In this document: in pieces, positions 1 through 11,887 of the stretch
How the letters are laid out: each line of letters begins with the position of its first letter
Position numbering within the stretch: the stretch's first letter is position 1
Assembly (NCBI GenBank): GCA_014529385.2
Contig: CM043971.1
Span: 53,603,209 to 53,667,208 of the forward strand
Direction of reading: 5' to 3'
Source of the DNA: Adiantum capillus-veneris
Taxonomy: Eukaryota > Streptophyta > Polypodiopsida > Polypodiales > Pteridaceae
Length of the DNA stretch: 64,000 bases
Position numbers and translations under genes: made by a program
Notes under the pieces: model-generated
The model's database searches: none
Told to the model about the DNA's origin: nothing
The model's input: the letters and a program-made list of their open reading frames with translations, nothing else

Positions 1-551
1 TCTAGAAAACATCCCAGAGACTATAGTGATCATTTCAAAACTGAATTGGGATCTCCAAAATCAAGCCAAAAGCCCAAAACTGTCAAGCATTCTATGCAGG
101 TACCAAAATTGACCTAATGTTAAATCCAAAATTCCATTTTCAAAAATTCTAGTGTCAAATGACCTACTAATCATGTTGATTCTGTTGGTACCAAGAAATG
201 TCAATTTGGCCTCCCAACATGGATCGTAATCCATGTTCCTCTGAGTCAGAATAACAGCAGAATTTGACCAAAGAGAGAGATAGTCCCCAGGACCCTAGTA
301 GCTTTTTCAAAATTAAAATTGGACCTGAATTGTTAATGTTGTGAGAAAAACTGTGGAGTACTGAAGTATCTAATTAAATTTTGTCGATTAAAATCTTGAA
401 CTAACAAGAGCGGCTATAAACTCATAGCCATCAAGCATTTTTTGACAGGTTGCAAGTGCTAGAGAGTACAACCCAACAAGTAAGACCAAATCGAAGAATT
501 CAAGTTAACCAATGAGGTAACAAGATTTGGATTTTGTAAGATCAATTCTTC
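1..551 (+). other. Leader or LTR-like non-coding DNA upstream of a gag-like ORF
   Basis: AT-rich and without a convincing coding frame. Several blocks recur in the same order at 28.64-28.96 kb: the palindrome at 216-237, a stretch around 400-470 reading like 'agcggctataaactcatagc', and the sequence running into the ATG at 552. This shared order suggests the 5' leader of one retroelement family. No primer-binding site is visible here; it would lie beyond the left edge. Confidence 0.45.
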
Positions 552-1130
552 ATGTATTTGCAATCAGGAAGATTGTACCAGAATAGGAATCCCAGTGTCA
601 TAGACCAAGTGAGCAATCACTCAATTGAAGGTAGTGTGAATCAAAGACCACTACATCCTCTAGAAGCTATTATAGAGGAAATTTTTTCTGATACCTCATC
701 AAAAATATCATACACCCGAATGACTGAGGAATCCAACAAGGTGAACGTTAAGGAAGGAACTTCCATGGGGATAGGTCCTTCACAACCTGCATCTGACGTA
801 AAATTTTTGTATCTAAAGTTTCAATTCAAGAATGTGCTTAAAGCCAAAATCTATAAGGAATGGACCGCTACTGTGTTAAGTTGGAAAACAAGCCAAGTGA
901 GTTCAAGCACCTTATAGATGTGGACTATGATGGAGAAAAATAGTTTGACCAAGAGGGGATGATGTACCTAGTTGTTCACAACCCTTTTATTATGGACAAA
1001 TGGAGATTGACTGGCACCAAGGACAAGGTAGATGAAGAGTTGGTAGATGAACCACCCAAAATGGACAAACAAAATGTTATGCTCAGACGCACTAATGAGA
1101 TAGAGTGGCTTAATACAGACAACACTTACG
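552..1130 (+). pseudogene. Gag-like remnant of a Ty3/Gypsy-like family (copy 1)
   Basis: The ATG at 552 opens a 121-codon frame beginning MYLQSGRLYQ. After its stop the similarity continues in another frame (MYLVVHNPFIMDKW near 961, then GTKDKVDEELVDEPPKMD). The same succession of blocks is found at 28,964-29,560, which begins MYLRSGRLYQ and contains GTKDKVDVKPEDKPPKLD, so this is a repeated family and not a single-copy gene. I infer a gag-type protein from its position after a retroelement leader and from its decay. No zinc knuckle or other named domain is visible. At least one frame break and one stop separate the two halves. Confidence 0.45.
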
Positions 1131-1135
1131 TGGGG

Positions 1136-1927
1136 CTATATAAATTCAAGAATGGAGAACAGATTCCCTTGGTATTTGGTCTGTTCTACCTCCTCAGGAC
1201 TCATCATAACAAAGTTATTGTTATAACAATCCCTAAATAGGTAAGATGGTAGATCTATTGAACCCTTGTCCTTGATCTTGAAGATATAGATGATCTTCAT
1301 GGGTGTTAATTGCTTTGGTTTGGCATGAGAGATCCATAAAAGATCCTTGACATTCCTATCCTCCCAACAATAGACTCCAATCCTAGGATTATCAGTACTA
1401 AGCCGTTTCAAAGGTTTCAGATCAACTTGATCGTATCCCTCGGATTCTAAAGTCAATGGACCTTCTTTTGTTGCCATATCCGGAATTATTGTATTCACTT
1501 ATAACCCCCATTTGTCTATCACATCAGGATTTTCAACTTTTACATACTGAGTCCCATTTTTATCCATATACATTTTTCTTTGTTTGTTTGCCCTGATTTC
1601 CTCTTCAAACTCTATTTCATGCTCATCAATGCGAATGGTATACTCCTCATTAGGATCTAGGTAAACCTGAGCTCCATGGATGTTAGTCTTATAAAAGGTA
1701 AGTATGTGCTTATATCGCACTGTTGTTCATGTTCCTCACTGAATTGAAGAGGAAGACATTTCAGATGTTGAATCGAAATAAGTGTCTGGGACTTCTTCAA
1801 AGATAGTGCCCAATTGATCACCTTGATTCACACTCTCTTTGGTGGATACCCTACTAGCAGTCTCTCCAAGAATGCCTTGGACACACATGTTAAAAACTTT
1901 AAAATAAGTCTCTGAGTCAAGTTTCAC
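1136..1927 (-). pseudogene. Inverted gag-like remnant, distant relative of copy 1
   Basis: Three minus-strand frames follow each other (1736-1927, 1499-1720, 1136-1498) and read as one decayed protein. The middle one ends YVKVENPDVIDKWGL, which resembles YLVVHNPFIMDKWRL of the plus-strand copy. The first contains an NQ...GTIFEEVPDTYFDSTSE segment resembling NQ...AIIEEIFSDTSSK. The two remnants therefore lie tail-to-tail and overlap at about 1136-1240. A degenerate minus-strand primer-binding site at 2778-2795 lies upstream of it on the same strand. The downstream part (IGVYCWEDRNVKDLLWIS) is unrecognised. It could be gag of a Ty3/Gypsy relative; the similarity is by eye only. Confidence 0.35.
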
Positions 1928-2105
1928 AAAATTTGAGCAAAATTTATCAAGTCAAACTCAATTTCTCGACAATCAATACAGATTTCAGTTTTTATCAAGT
2001 TTTTGGTCTGTTCCGTGATCCAAACTCTATGAGCCTTCACAAAAGATGTTTATAATCATGCATAGAGTCTCTGGTATCAACCTTGATAAATTTTGAGCTA
2101 AATAT

Positions 2106-2130
2106 AAATAATCACAATTATTTACTTTTG
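2106..2130. repeat. Near-palindromic motif AAATAATCACAATTATTT plus ACTTTTG
   Basis: One of three occurrences in the window (others at 61,756 and 62,334). The two distal copies have perfect 8-bp arms (AAATAATC/GATTATTT, 2-bp centre); this one has a G-to-A change in the right arm. All three carry the same ACTTTTG tail, so they are copies of a longer repeat. Confidence 0.7.
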
Positions 2131-2777
2131 CTTAAAATGAACAATTTTTGTGATTTTTTCAATGGTCAGTCTTTTTGTGACATGTTCAAGCCTCTGAGTC
2201 AAGTCAAAACTTAATTTGGCCTTAATTCTCAAGAAAATGTCAATAACCTGAGTTTTTGCCAACTCTTACCTCAAATGCATCTTTATGCTTACCCACTGGT
2301 TCATATGACTTTTATGAGCATAATCTTTATCCGATTTCAGTGGTTGATAATCTTTTGATGTTGTTTTACGTTGTAGACTTGAAAAGTCTGCAACCTCACA
2401 TAAACAACTCATAGAAAATTCTTTTAGAGTGAGCAATGATTTGATATCCTACCTCGGATTCTACTTACCCTATTCCTAAGTTCTATTGCAATTGGGTTGT
2501 GGAAGGTGTCCACAAACACTTGTTTTTTTGTTTTTTATGGTTTCCTGAGCATTGATCTTAAGACTTGTCTCGTCCATCAATCATTCTCACAATCCCAACC
2601 TAATCCTACAAGGTACTTAGCTAGTACAATCTACTCCCAAGCTACCTCTACACAACCAAAGGTGACACTCTTAAGCTATGCAGTTTTAAAGAGAAAGTTT
2701 AACTCTAGGTGATCCTATAGGAATTTAAAGGACAATTACACTAGACATTGTTGTTTTCCCTAGTTTATATCTACTCC

Positions 2778-2795
2778 TCCCCAACAATGGCACCA
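2778..2795 (-). other. Degenerate Athila/Tat-type primer-binding site
   Basis: On the minus strand this reads TGGTGCCATTGTTGGGGA. The site commonly seen in plant Athila/Tat Ty3/Gypsy elements is TGGCGCCGTTGCCGGGGA (from memory, tRNA-Asp type). All four differences are C-to-T or G-to-A transitions. It lies about 850 bp upstream, on the same strand, of the inverted gag-like remnant. Identification is by pattern only. Confidence 0.45.
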
Positions 2796-2799
2796 AATG

Positions 2800-3685
2800 T
2801 GGATGAGTTTACTCCTCACTCTTATCGTATTGCAGACATAGCAAGAACCACAAACATAATTGTCAAATGGGACAAAGCTGACTTGACTAGTGCATGGAGG
2901 CTACAAGAGGGTTTCAAGCTCTTGGAAAACAACAACCAACTCGCATCTAACAGAAGCTACACTCAAATGACTTAAGTCATCAAAAGCTAGTTGCTAATCG
3001 GCAAGCAAACCATGATCATTACAGCATCAAAAGACATCCGAATGCTATGAAACTTCTAGGACAATTATATAAGACCTAAGCACACATGCTTATAGTCTCA
3101 AATTTGACTTTCAATGAGTTGTAAAAAATGTAATTATTCATAATAGTGAGATTTTGACATAATCGTTTCTAATCCCAAATTCATCTAAATGCTTAGCAAT
3201 GATGCCCCAATACCCCGCCTATACTTACTTTGTGATTTCCTAGCTTAAATTCCTACTTATGATGAAATTAGGCCGTGGGTCAATGACGTCAAATGCTACA
3301 ATTTATCATGCTATGTTTACGTCAATGCGTAGAGCTCTTACTTGTGGTTGCAATGCAACAGACGGCACTGCAATGTGACAACCAACAAGGGAGATAGAAG
3401 CAGGAGAAGGAGAGAAGAGAGCACTGTAAGCTCACACTCTGTATTTCATTATCCAAGAACTTAATAATAACTTTACAAAATTGGCTTTTATACCTTAGCC
3501 AAGGTTTCTTAGGTCAAAAACTAATCAACTGGGAGCTCTAACTAAGGATAAATTGATATAATCTGGAAGCTTATAGCTCCGGCTCCTAGATTACAATATC
3601 CACTCGTTCAATAACAGTTACAATCTTCTCGATTTATCAAAAGAATAAATGTTACATGGGTTAGCTTGCTGTTAATAGTTGTACA
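2800..3685. other. AT-rich intergenic DNA, nothing recognised
   Basis: Only short frames and no family similarity. This may be LTR of the minus-strand element whose primer-binding site is at 2778-2795, but no LTR ends can be fixed. Confidence 0.3.
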
Positions 3686-3689
3686 ACAC

Positions 3690-4200
3690 CCAAACCACCA
3701 ATCTTGGTACTTTAGGATGGCTTGTGTACTATCTCTTAGTACCAAGTCCATGAGAGTGTTATTATCATGTATCTTTGTAGTATTCTTTTTTTGGTAGTCT
3801 TAACTTTAGAGTACCCAGAGTTCCCAACCTGGTACTTCACAATGCTATGTGTAGTATTTTCACAGTACCAAGTCATTGAGACTTTGGAACTTTGGTAGTT
3901 CATCAAATGATTCTTTGAAACTTAGAGTTGCACAGTACCCAAATCACCAATCCTGGTACTCTGTAATTTGCACAGTACCAAGTCCCTGGGACTAGTACCC
4001 AGAGTTTCAAACCTGGCACTTTACAATGTTGCGGGTAGTATTTGCACACTACCAGGCCATTAATACTTTGGTACTTCATCCAATGACCTTACAAAATTTA
4101 ACGCTAATTAGTACGCAAACCACTCATTTTCGTACTTTACAATGGCTTGGGTACTATTTACACAATACCAAGTCTCTGAGGCTGGTACTGTGTTGAATGT
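3690..4200. repeat. Degenerate GTAC-rich minisatellite, about 120-bp period
   Basis: Blocks of the type CCTGGTACTTTACAATG followed by CAGTACCAAGTC recur near 3703, 3829, 3953, 4013 and 4128, giving steps of 126, 124, 60 and 115 bp, so the period is about 120 bp with one half-step. Copies are strongly diverged. The GTAC-centred wording is shared with 6.1-6.4 kb and with the 8.8-10.6 kb array. Confidence 0.6.
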
Positions 4201-4619
4201 TTTGCTAGCTGAATTCTCAATTTCAAATTTGGTACTTTACTATCAACTTTTGGGTCTATTATTGTAAATTTTGAAGCTTGCATCTCTGTGTCATCTTCAA
4301 GGATTCAAACCTCCATTGTTTTCATATCTCAGGTGGAACTGTACAAGAGATGCAAATGAAGGCACCCCACGATCGAGCTATCTTTTAGGTCTTTTGAGGC
4401 CTTAAAGCCATTCTTTATTCAAAAGCTAAAAGAACGGTATACTTGTTGTTGTGTATATCATGTGTGCAGATGCTATTCCTCAAGGACTCTTTCAATCACA
4501 TGTGGAAAAATCGGTTTGGGCATCATGGAAAAGCTCATACCTACATATGTTATGTGTGTTGTAGCAATAATGATGCAATTCAGTGCTCGGCAGAGTAGGT
4601 AGTATGGCATCATACAAGT

Positions 4620-6125
4620 AGTTTGTGGGAATCCATTTTGTGTCCAAATCCAATTGAAAACGAGTTCCACGCAAAGAATTTCTTGGTCAGGGAATGTTCT
4701 CAATGTGGCATAACCACGTTGCCCTTTTGTCCATATGAGATTTCCAACGATAGCAAGGAGGTGTCTATCACGGTGTTCATGGATGTCAGCAATGAACATG
4801 TGGCTGATGATGGAAGTGAAAAGAAAAGAAGGACTTGGTTCTACGAAGAATGTCAGGTGCTTCTTTCCATGGCCTTTTTGCAAAGCATCTGAAATATTTC
4901 ATCAAGCACAACTTCATCTTTCGGTGGCAAGCACAACAGTTTCAAAGAAAGCATGCTTAGATTTTCTAACAATGTTGTTGTTTTTGTAATTGACTTTGCG
5001 GAGAATTATTCATTCAAAATACAGAATGAAATACAATTGATGCATTGGTGGTAAACACAAGTAACAATCCTTGTGCATATTACATAGGTTAGAAATTTGG
5101 GAGGTGTCGTACAGAAGACATTGCATTTCTACATATCTTATGATAAGCAGCATGATACTTTTTTTGTACAACATTGCTTTATGCTTCATGACAGGTAAGG
5201 TCACCGTTTGCGATATCATTGGGTATGGTCAAATGGTGCAGCATCACAATTCAAGGCATGCCAACCTTTTTACTTTGTTTCTAGTAGGTACCATCAATTA
5301 ACAGGCTTTCACATGATGTGGAACTTCTCTGCATCGGGCATGGAAAAGGGGAGCACGATGGAGCTAGTGTTGTCATCAAGAGATTAATAATGCGTGAGGA
5401 GCTGAAACTAAACGGGGCACCGATGAAGGGTGTGGCTGATGTTGTTAATTATCTAAAGGCAAAATTTGGAGACACGGCTGAGTCCACATATCTAACACAC
5501 CGAGAGTGTTTTGGCTGGTTTCAAAGGATGAAGTGCAACAGGATATTCCGCATGAATGCCAACAAATCCAAGGCTTATGTGCAATCCATTGTGTAGATGG
5601 TTATTCACCTAAGGACACATGTGCTCTACGTCTTCATACACTCTCATGATTTTGTGATGCATGCTTAAGTAGGCAATGGAGGAGATGCAAGAGCAAGCAA
5701 TACATTGAAGAATGGAAATACATAACCATTGTACCGATGCAAGACGTGGACAATGAGGATATTGAGGAAGAGGAGGGAGCCAGTGAGGATGATAGCAACA
5801 TGACAATTGCAGCAATGAGATCGGACATCAACTTTCCAATGTACGAGGGTAACACACAGACAATATGTGAAATGTTGTCCATTGGGGACAACTTTGCAGT
5901 GAAGGTAGTTGAAGGCGGTGAGGACTTTTATCTTTTGAAATTCACCAAAGCTATGTACCAGGCACACAAAGCACAAAGGGATAAGTGACACAACAAGATT
6001 GTTAGAGGTGGACTTGTGGTTGAAGGCTTGTACTATGGCTAAGTGGATGGGAAATGTGATACATACAACCTTCTTGATCATACACCACCAGTCATGATCT
6101 ATTCCCACCTTGTAGTGAGATGAGC
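4620..6125 (+). pseudogene. Decayed transposase-like gene of an unnamed repetitive plant family
   Basis: Blocks appear in the expected order but in shifting frames: FHAKNFLVRECSQCG (4660), LKYFIKHNFIFRWQAQQF (4888), DFAENYSFKIQNEIQLMHWW followed by a stop and QVTILVHIT (4992-5080), NFSASG and then a frame change into GHGKGEHDGASVVIKR (5320-5380), a C-terminal acidic linker (5737-5800), and GDNFAVKVVEGGEDFYLLKFTK (5886-5950). The DFAENY and HGKGxxDG motifs are, from memory, typical of uncharacterised multicopy eukaryotic proteins thought to be transposon-derived; I cannot name the superfamily. At least three frameshifts and several stops make it non-functional. The 180-residue frame on the opposite strand (5665-6207) is a shadow. 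Confidence 0.55.
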
Positions 6126-6450
6126 AGCACCAAATTTGGTCCTTTACGGTACCCAATTTACCAGTACCAAGTGTGAAATTTTTCAGTCTCAGTACCAAAG
6201 GCTTCAAATTTGATACTGGTAATTATAATTTCCTGAGTCCACAATGGTAAATTTTTCCAAAAAAAAGCCCTATGCTATAAAGTTTGTACAATGAAGCTTC
6301 CCTCAGTTACAAAATCATCCTACAATGGGAAGACTAGTACCAAATTTGGTACTTACCATTACCAAATTCAAAGATCAAGACAAAATGACCACAAAAACAT
6401 ACTGTAAGAAAAATGACTAAATGGACATTCGTGGATTTTCATTTTCACAT
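6126..6450. other. Non-coding, GTACC/GGTAC-rich
   Basis: Short repeated phrases such as AGTACCAA and TTTGGTAC, related in wording to 3.7-4.2 kb and 8.8-10.6 kb. No gene recognised. Confidence 0.4.
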
Positions 6451-6658
6451 AAAGAGGAATACATAGCAGACTGCACTAAGAAAATTTTATTTCTTTGTTC
6501 CACAAATCATGGGTTGATAGGGGGGTCAAAGCGATAAGCATATCCCTCTTGCTGAATGAAATAATTAGCACAAGAGGGCTAACATCGTCTTCTACATCAA
6601 AGAGGGGGTGTTGATGGCTATATGTTGTTGAGTAGGGAGCAAAAATCCAGCCCTCCAA

Positions 6659-8730
6659 TTAGGGCTTGACCAATTTTGTGAAGTACAAGGGGTAGTAGGG
6701 ATCAAGGTAAGGAGGCTCATATGATCGAATAGGACATTTCTCATAGTCATTTCTAAGTGCCTTATATCTACACTCATCTACAAGTATGGTAGTGTTGGCA
6801 TTATACGACGGGTGTTTTTCCCACACTGATCTTAGCAGCTTCAAGAAAATAGGCTTATCACCAACATCCCCTGGTACAAAGACATCAAGGATAATGGGTA
6901 GCCACATCTCACACTCTTTTTGGCTGAACATATCTGTAAGAGTAGGGGAAAGTTAAGCACAATTAATGATAGTAGAAACTGGTAATCAGCATGATGAGGA
7001 TGAGGCAAGAAGAGGGTTAGGTGTATACCTTTGACCACTCGTTTACTACGACAGTATGGCAGGCATGTTCCTAGATAGTGCATTAGCTTTCTCTTCTACA
7101 ACAGGACCATATCATAATATCTGCTTGTCTGGAAAACTTTACAAGCACATCCTTTGCATCCGGCCTGACCACACACCATAACTCTCGACCCAGACGATAT
7201 ACAAATGGTCTCACCTCCATTGGGAGGTGCAAAAACTGCATCTTTGATAATGGTTGGTTGTAGCTCTTTAAGAGCACACCATTCACTTCAAATACAATCA
7301 GCCACCTGCCTATAGCCATAACATCTTTTGGCAGCTTTATGTCAACTAATTTTTCCTTTAGCCACCACGGATCAATTTTTACAGTTCCAATAATATTTTG
7401 AGTCATTTATCACACAATGAAGATCCTACAACAACTTACTTAAAGGGTCAATTAAAAGATCAAAGGGCCAAAGTCTACCAAAAGAGATCACAATATAAGA
7501 AGGAAAATGTAACTTGTACTTAAAACATATGGTAATAGATGGAGACCAAAATATAATCTCAGTGCATTACATCAAGACACAGACTGTCAATTACAAGGGT
7601 AGGCATAAGCTAAAGTTTGCAAGCATGGGACTTGTTGGCACGTCCATGGATGCGCTTTCTTTCTACTATAGACAATAAGTTTGACAAGGTGAAATCACCT
7701 GGAGATGTTGGCCTTGGGCCGGCCACCTTCTCTGGATTAGTAGCATCCATGCCCACATCAATCAGATATGTCACCTTATCTTAACTTTTCCCTTGTTTAC
7801 ATATTTCTCAACAGTCCCACCTTTAGCACCATCCTCAATATTGTTTGCTTTCTTAACACCATCGGCCACTCCCTCGCCATTCCCTTCAATAGCACCCTGC
7901 CATGCCACGGCCTCAGCTATAGTTAGCAGCACCTCGTCAATTACAGAGGGTTCATCAGCTGTGGTTTGCTCGTGCTGTGTCTTGTTGACTTCCATTGCAG
8001 AGGCCTCAACAGTATTTATTCCCACACTATCTCGGCCTTCAGCAACCTCTCTCCTTCCATGATAGTAGTATCCACCCCTTGGCTGTCACCCTTTGTGTAC
8101 ACATCCTGCCCCTCAACTTTCTCCTTCCTCCAACCAGATTCCAATTCCATGAGGACTTCTTGAACCTATTCCATACTAGCAAGGTCCTCCACATCCTTAA
8201 CAAAAACCTTTGCTGGTCCAGGGCCACCATTCTTCACACCCACCGCGTTTGTTCCTTGCACATGTTGGCTTGTAGGTGTCACATCTTCCTCATCTGCACA
8301 ATCACAAATGACTCACTCAATCAACATCGTAATCCAAAAGTAGAAAGCCTCAACATATTGAAAATAGTGCCAACTTACCCTTTACAGTATAATTCCCATT
8401 GATATATGCTTTTTCCACTGCAAAAATTACCATGCCACACCCCTCTTTCACACATGTGACACTAGTGTGCAAAAGTTCACTGAAGTAGAGAGGGTGGTAT
8501 TGATGCCTACACTCTAACATGAAGCTTCCCCCAACATACGCCACCTCTAGATACTCCTCGCATGCAGCACACGTGCCAAACACATGGATTGTTTTGTCAA
8601 TATCTACAAGGGGTGGTCTAGGGAAGAGGGTGAACCTCTTTCCTTGCTTCACTTCTTTGAGCATTCCATTCACAAATTGGCAATGGACATATCCCTCCTT
8701 GCAGGAGTCCTCCAGCTTGTCATGGTGTGT
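6659..8730 (-). pseudogene. Decayed spliced gene: zinc-finger-like region, acidic linker, FCP1/HAD-phosphatase-like region
   Basis: Minus strand. Exon 8379-8730 (GTAAGT donor) encodes CAACEEYLEVAY...CRHQYHPLYF...C-x4-C, a cysteine/histidine pattern suggesting a zinc finger. After an 85-bp intron, exon 8293 to about 7770 encodes an acidic linker with one TAG stop (after LASME) and one frameshift. Exon 7083-7406 contains LIVFEVNGVLL, matching the DxDGxL position of FCP1/NLI-type HAD phosphatases with the aspartates lost, then VVRPDAKDVL and DIMIWSC. After a frameshift and an intron with acceptor at about 6932, 6659-6931 carries ANTTILVDECRYKAL, resembling the late HAD motif. The splice signals show it was once a spliced gene. 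The missing catalytic aspartates, stop and frameshifts indicate a pseudogene or a transposon-borne relic. Confidence 0.5.
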
Positions 8731-8809
8731 CTATTACACAACAAAAGAAAAATAATCAATCTCAGAGAACATGCCATGCGCTAGACATTGCACAAAAAAT
8801 ATCAATCAT

Positions 8810-10632
8810 TGCACAAGTAGTACCCATGCAGATTTGGACTTGCTACCTAGATTCAAAACCACTAAGACTACCAAGAAAAGTACCAAGGTAGTAACTAGGT
8901 ACTAGTACAAAAATTAGCTAGAGACAATACCAAAAATAGTAGAAGGCGGGAGTTAAAAACCACCCAAGAGACTATGGAAAGGTACCAAGACCAAATGATT
9001 GGCACTATGTCAAGGAAGTACCAAGGCAGTCCAATCCTCCAATGATAAGGTCCAAGGCACTACCAAAACAAAGCAAAGGACCAAAACTACCTATGAAAAC
9101 TACCAAAAATTGTACCTAAGAATCCAAGGGTATTGTATGCACCAAAGAGATCAAGAACATACAAAGGCATCTTCTAGTCAAAGCTAGATTTGGTACTATA
9201 ATAGGGAAGCACCAAGGCATCATCCTAGATGTCTAAGTACCCTGGCACTTCCAAGACAAAGTAAACATACCAAAGCTAGCCAGAATCAAGACCAAATATA
9301 GTTGGAGGCAGTACCTTTAAATCCCAAAGAGACCATGGAAAAGTACCCGAGACATCCCTAGAATCATTAAAAGTACCAAGCAGTATTGTATGCACCAAAG
9401 ACCAAGGAGATGCCAAGGCAGTCCTTGAGAAATCTATGATTGGTGGTATAACAAGCGAGCACCAAAGCAGCTAGAGACAGTACCAAAAATATTAGAAGTC
9501 AAGAATTAATAACTACCAAAGAGAGTATGGAAAGGTGCCAAGACTAAACGATTGGCACTAATCCAAGGAGGTACCAAAGTGGTCCCATCCTACAACGATA
9601 AGTTCCAAGGCACTACCAAAACAATGCAAATGACCAAAACTACTAGAAAAAGTACCAAAGAGCTTAAGGGTACTTATGCACCAAAGAGATCAAGAACACA
9701 CTAAGGCATCTTCTAGTCAAAGCTAGATTTGGTACTATAACAACGAAGCACCAAGGCATAACCATCCTAGATGACTAGGTACCCAGGCACTTCCAAGACA
9801 AATTAAACACACCAAAGCTAGTTAGAAGCAATACCAAATATAGTTGGAGGCAATACCTATAAATCCCAAAGAGACCATGGAAAAGTACCCACCAAGACAA
9901 CCCTACAATCATTAAAAGTACCAAACAATATTGTGTGCACCAAAGACCAAGGAGATTCCAAGGAAGTCCTAGAGACAGCTATGATTGGTGGTATATCAAG
10001 GGAGCACCAAGACAGCTAGAGACAATACCAGAAATACCAGAAGGCAAGGATTAAAAACTATTAAAGAAACTATGGAAAGGTACCAAGACTAAACATTTGA
10101 CATTATGCCAAAGAGGTACCAAATTTCTACAATGGTAAGGTCCAAGGCACTACTAGAACAATGCAAAGGACCAAAACTACCTACAAAATGTATTAAAAAG
10201 AGTACCAAAGACTCAAAGGGTACTTATGCACCAAAGAGATCAAGAACATACCAAGGCATCTTCTAGTCAAAGCTAGATTTGGTACTATAACAAGGAAGCA
10301 CCAAGGTAGTACCATCCTAGATGTCTAAGTACCCAGGAACTTCCAAGACAAAGTAAACATACCAAAGCTAGCTAGAAGCAATACCAACTACAATGGGAGT
10401 TAGTACCTATAAATACCACAAAGACCATGGAAAAGTACTCGAGACAGCCCTACAATCATTAAAAATACCAAACAATATTTATACACTAAAGACCAGGGAG
10501 ATGCCAATGTAGTTCTAGAGAAATCTATGATTGGTGGTATATCAAGGAAGCCTCAAGGTAGTACCACGGCAAAGTAAACTAACAAAGTTAGGTAGAAGTC
10601 GTACCAAAATTAGTTGGGGTGGTGTTTATAAA
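8810..10632. repeat. Tandem array, period about 541-553 bp, at least 3 copies
   Basis: The phrase ATTGGCACTA recurs at 8998 and 9551 and in diverged form at 10,095 (steps 553 and 544). GATTTGGTACTATAA recurs near 9187, 9728 and 10,278 (steps 541 and 550). Each unit is itself built from short ACCAAGG/GTACCAA phrases, and units differ by about 10-15% by eye. The last unit is cut by the Copia element at 10,633 and continues at 16,130. No coding frame survives across units. Confidence 0.85.
10628..10632. repeat. Target-site duplication ATAAA (left)
   Basis: ATAAA immediately before the 5' LTR matches ATAAA at 16,125-16,129 immediately after the 3' LTR. In neighbouring array units this position reads CTATAAAT or similar, so the insertion point is recognisable. 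Confidence 0.85.
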
Positions 10633-10846
10633 AGTTGGGATTAAAGCCCAAGTGGCCTCTTATGCGGATATGGCCGGCCGCCCGCCTAACTCACTTACCT
10701 CTAACTCTTTGTATATACTAACTTATACTTTGTGAATACTAAGGTATTGGAGATAACCCTTCTAACAGTTCTCTGCGTACTGTACTGTGTAAGCTCACTC
10801 TGTGTGTGTGTGAGAGAGTCGACCCACGCTCCGCTCCGCGACTTCA
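10633..10846 (+). repeat. 5' LTR of the Copia element
   Basis: 214 bp, begins AGTTGGGATT (first base mutated from the T seen in the 3' LTR) and ends CTTCA. It differs from the 3' LTR at four positions: the first base, two G/A differences near 10,780, and one C/G difference before the TG run. A TATA-like stretch GTATATACTA lies at 10,711-10,720. A short (TG)n tract precedes the end. Confidence 0.93.
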
Positions 10847-10848
10847 AT

Positions 10849-10860
10849 TGGTATCAGAGC
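10849..10860 (+). other. Primer-binding site TGGTATCAGAGC (initiator tRNA-Met type)
   Basis: Two bases after the 5' LTR end. This is the classical plant Copia primer-binding site, complementary to the 3' end of initiator tRNA-Met. Confidence 0.92.
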
Positions 10861-11887
10861 CTTGGTTCAGTGCGGATTTGCGCAATCGCGCGCGCGCGCA
10901 CTTTTCCGGCAGATTCTGGATCCGGAGTTCGAAAATTCACACTCGGCGTTCCGGGAGCGTTTCCATCAGGTGACCTGCGGTTTTACCCCCCTTTCGAAGC
11001 CGTTTATGCCCTCAAAATTTCGTTCTGAGCACCACAGCAGAAGATAGATTTCAGCCGCAAAGAAATCCGTCTTGTGTAGATTGGCAAGCAGGAGGTGGTC
11101 GACATCAACATCGGCATCGACATACATCACTCATTAGTCTTCAGAGCATCATCTATAGACCAGGTACACATATATATCATCACATATATATATTGCAGTC
11201 TGCATTGTTACTTCTTGTGCTTGCCAGGTTCTAGGGGAGGTGTGGCCATACGACGGCTTGACACCACTGGCATGTATTGCAGATTGATGTACTGTGATTG
11301 TGGGTCTGCTAGTTGTGAGTCACGCTAGCAGACAGACCGCCGCAGCGGTCATAGGACAGTGATTGGTCTATTATAGGATGTATGCTAGTTCTGGGCAGTT
11401 TGCTGAGCCATCTGAGAGGGTCGTGTGTGAGGTTTTTTGAAGCCAAGCACTGGGGACTGGGTTACCCAGTGTGAGGTGGATTAGGTTGCTGGAGTTCCCC
11501 TCTACACGCATCCTCTTCGGCGACTTTTATCCCTTAGGATGTATGACTTTGTGTAGACACTGGATTGCATCTTATGCGTCAGGCCGTTGAGGCATTGCTC
11601 AGGGTTCAGTCTTGAGACAGATACAGGTTCTGTCATCGCCCAGAGAGGAGACAGTGTATGCTTACAGGATTTGTCACTGGTCAGCTATTTATGATTGTTT
11701 TTTGAGCTATCTTTTGGTTCCCAGAGCTCAGTTTACAGGGGAGACTCTGTCAAAAATTTTCAAAATACTGATAGTTCCTGAGGAGAGGTGTTCAGCTTGT
11801 TGATTACAGCTTGTTTACTGTGTACAGAGGCCAGTTTACAGGGGAAACTCTGTTGGATTTTTCTCAGGAGTAAACAGTTTGGCAGAT
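10861..11887 (+). other. Long untranslated leader of the Copia element
   Basis: About 1 kb between primer-binding site and gag start, with several upstream ATGs and no long frame. A 22-bp phrase (CAGTTTACAGGGG plus ACTCTGT) occurs twice, at 11,729 and 11,832, the second 35 bp before the gag ATG. Packaging and dimerisation signals would be expected here, but none can be pointed to. Confidence 0.75.

Noticed and set aside
5665-6207. 180-codon frame on the minus strand
   Set aside because: Exactly antisense to the transposase-like relic, whose sense blocks (GDNFAVKVVEGG) explain the openness.
8810-10632. Possible CRISPR-like array
   Set aside because: Units are about 550 bp, diverged and contiguous, without short repeats separated by unique spacers, and the genome is a plant's.
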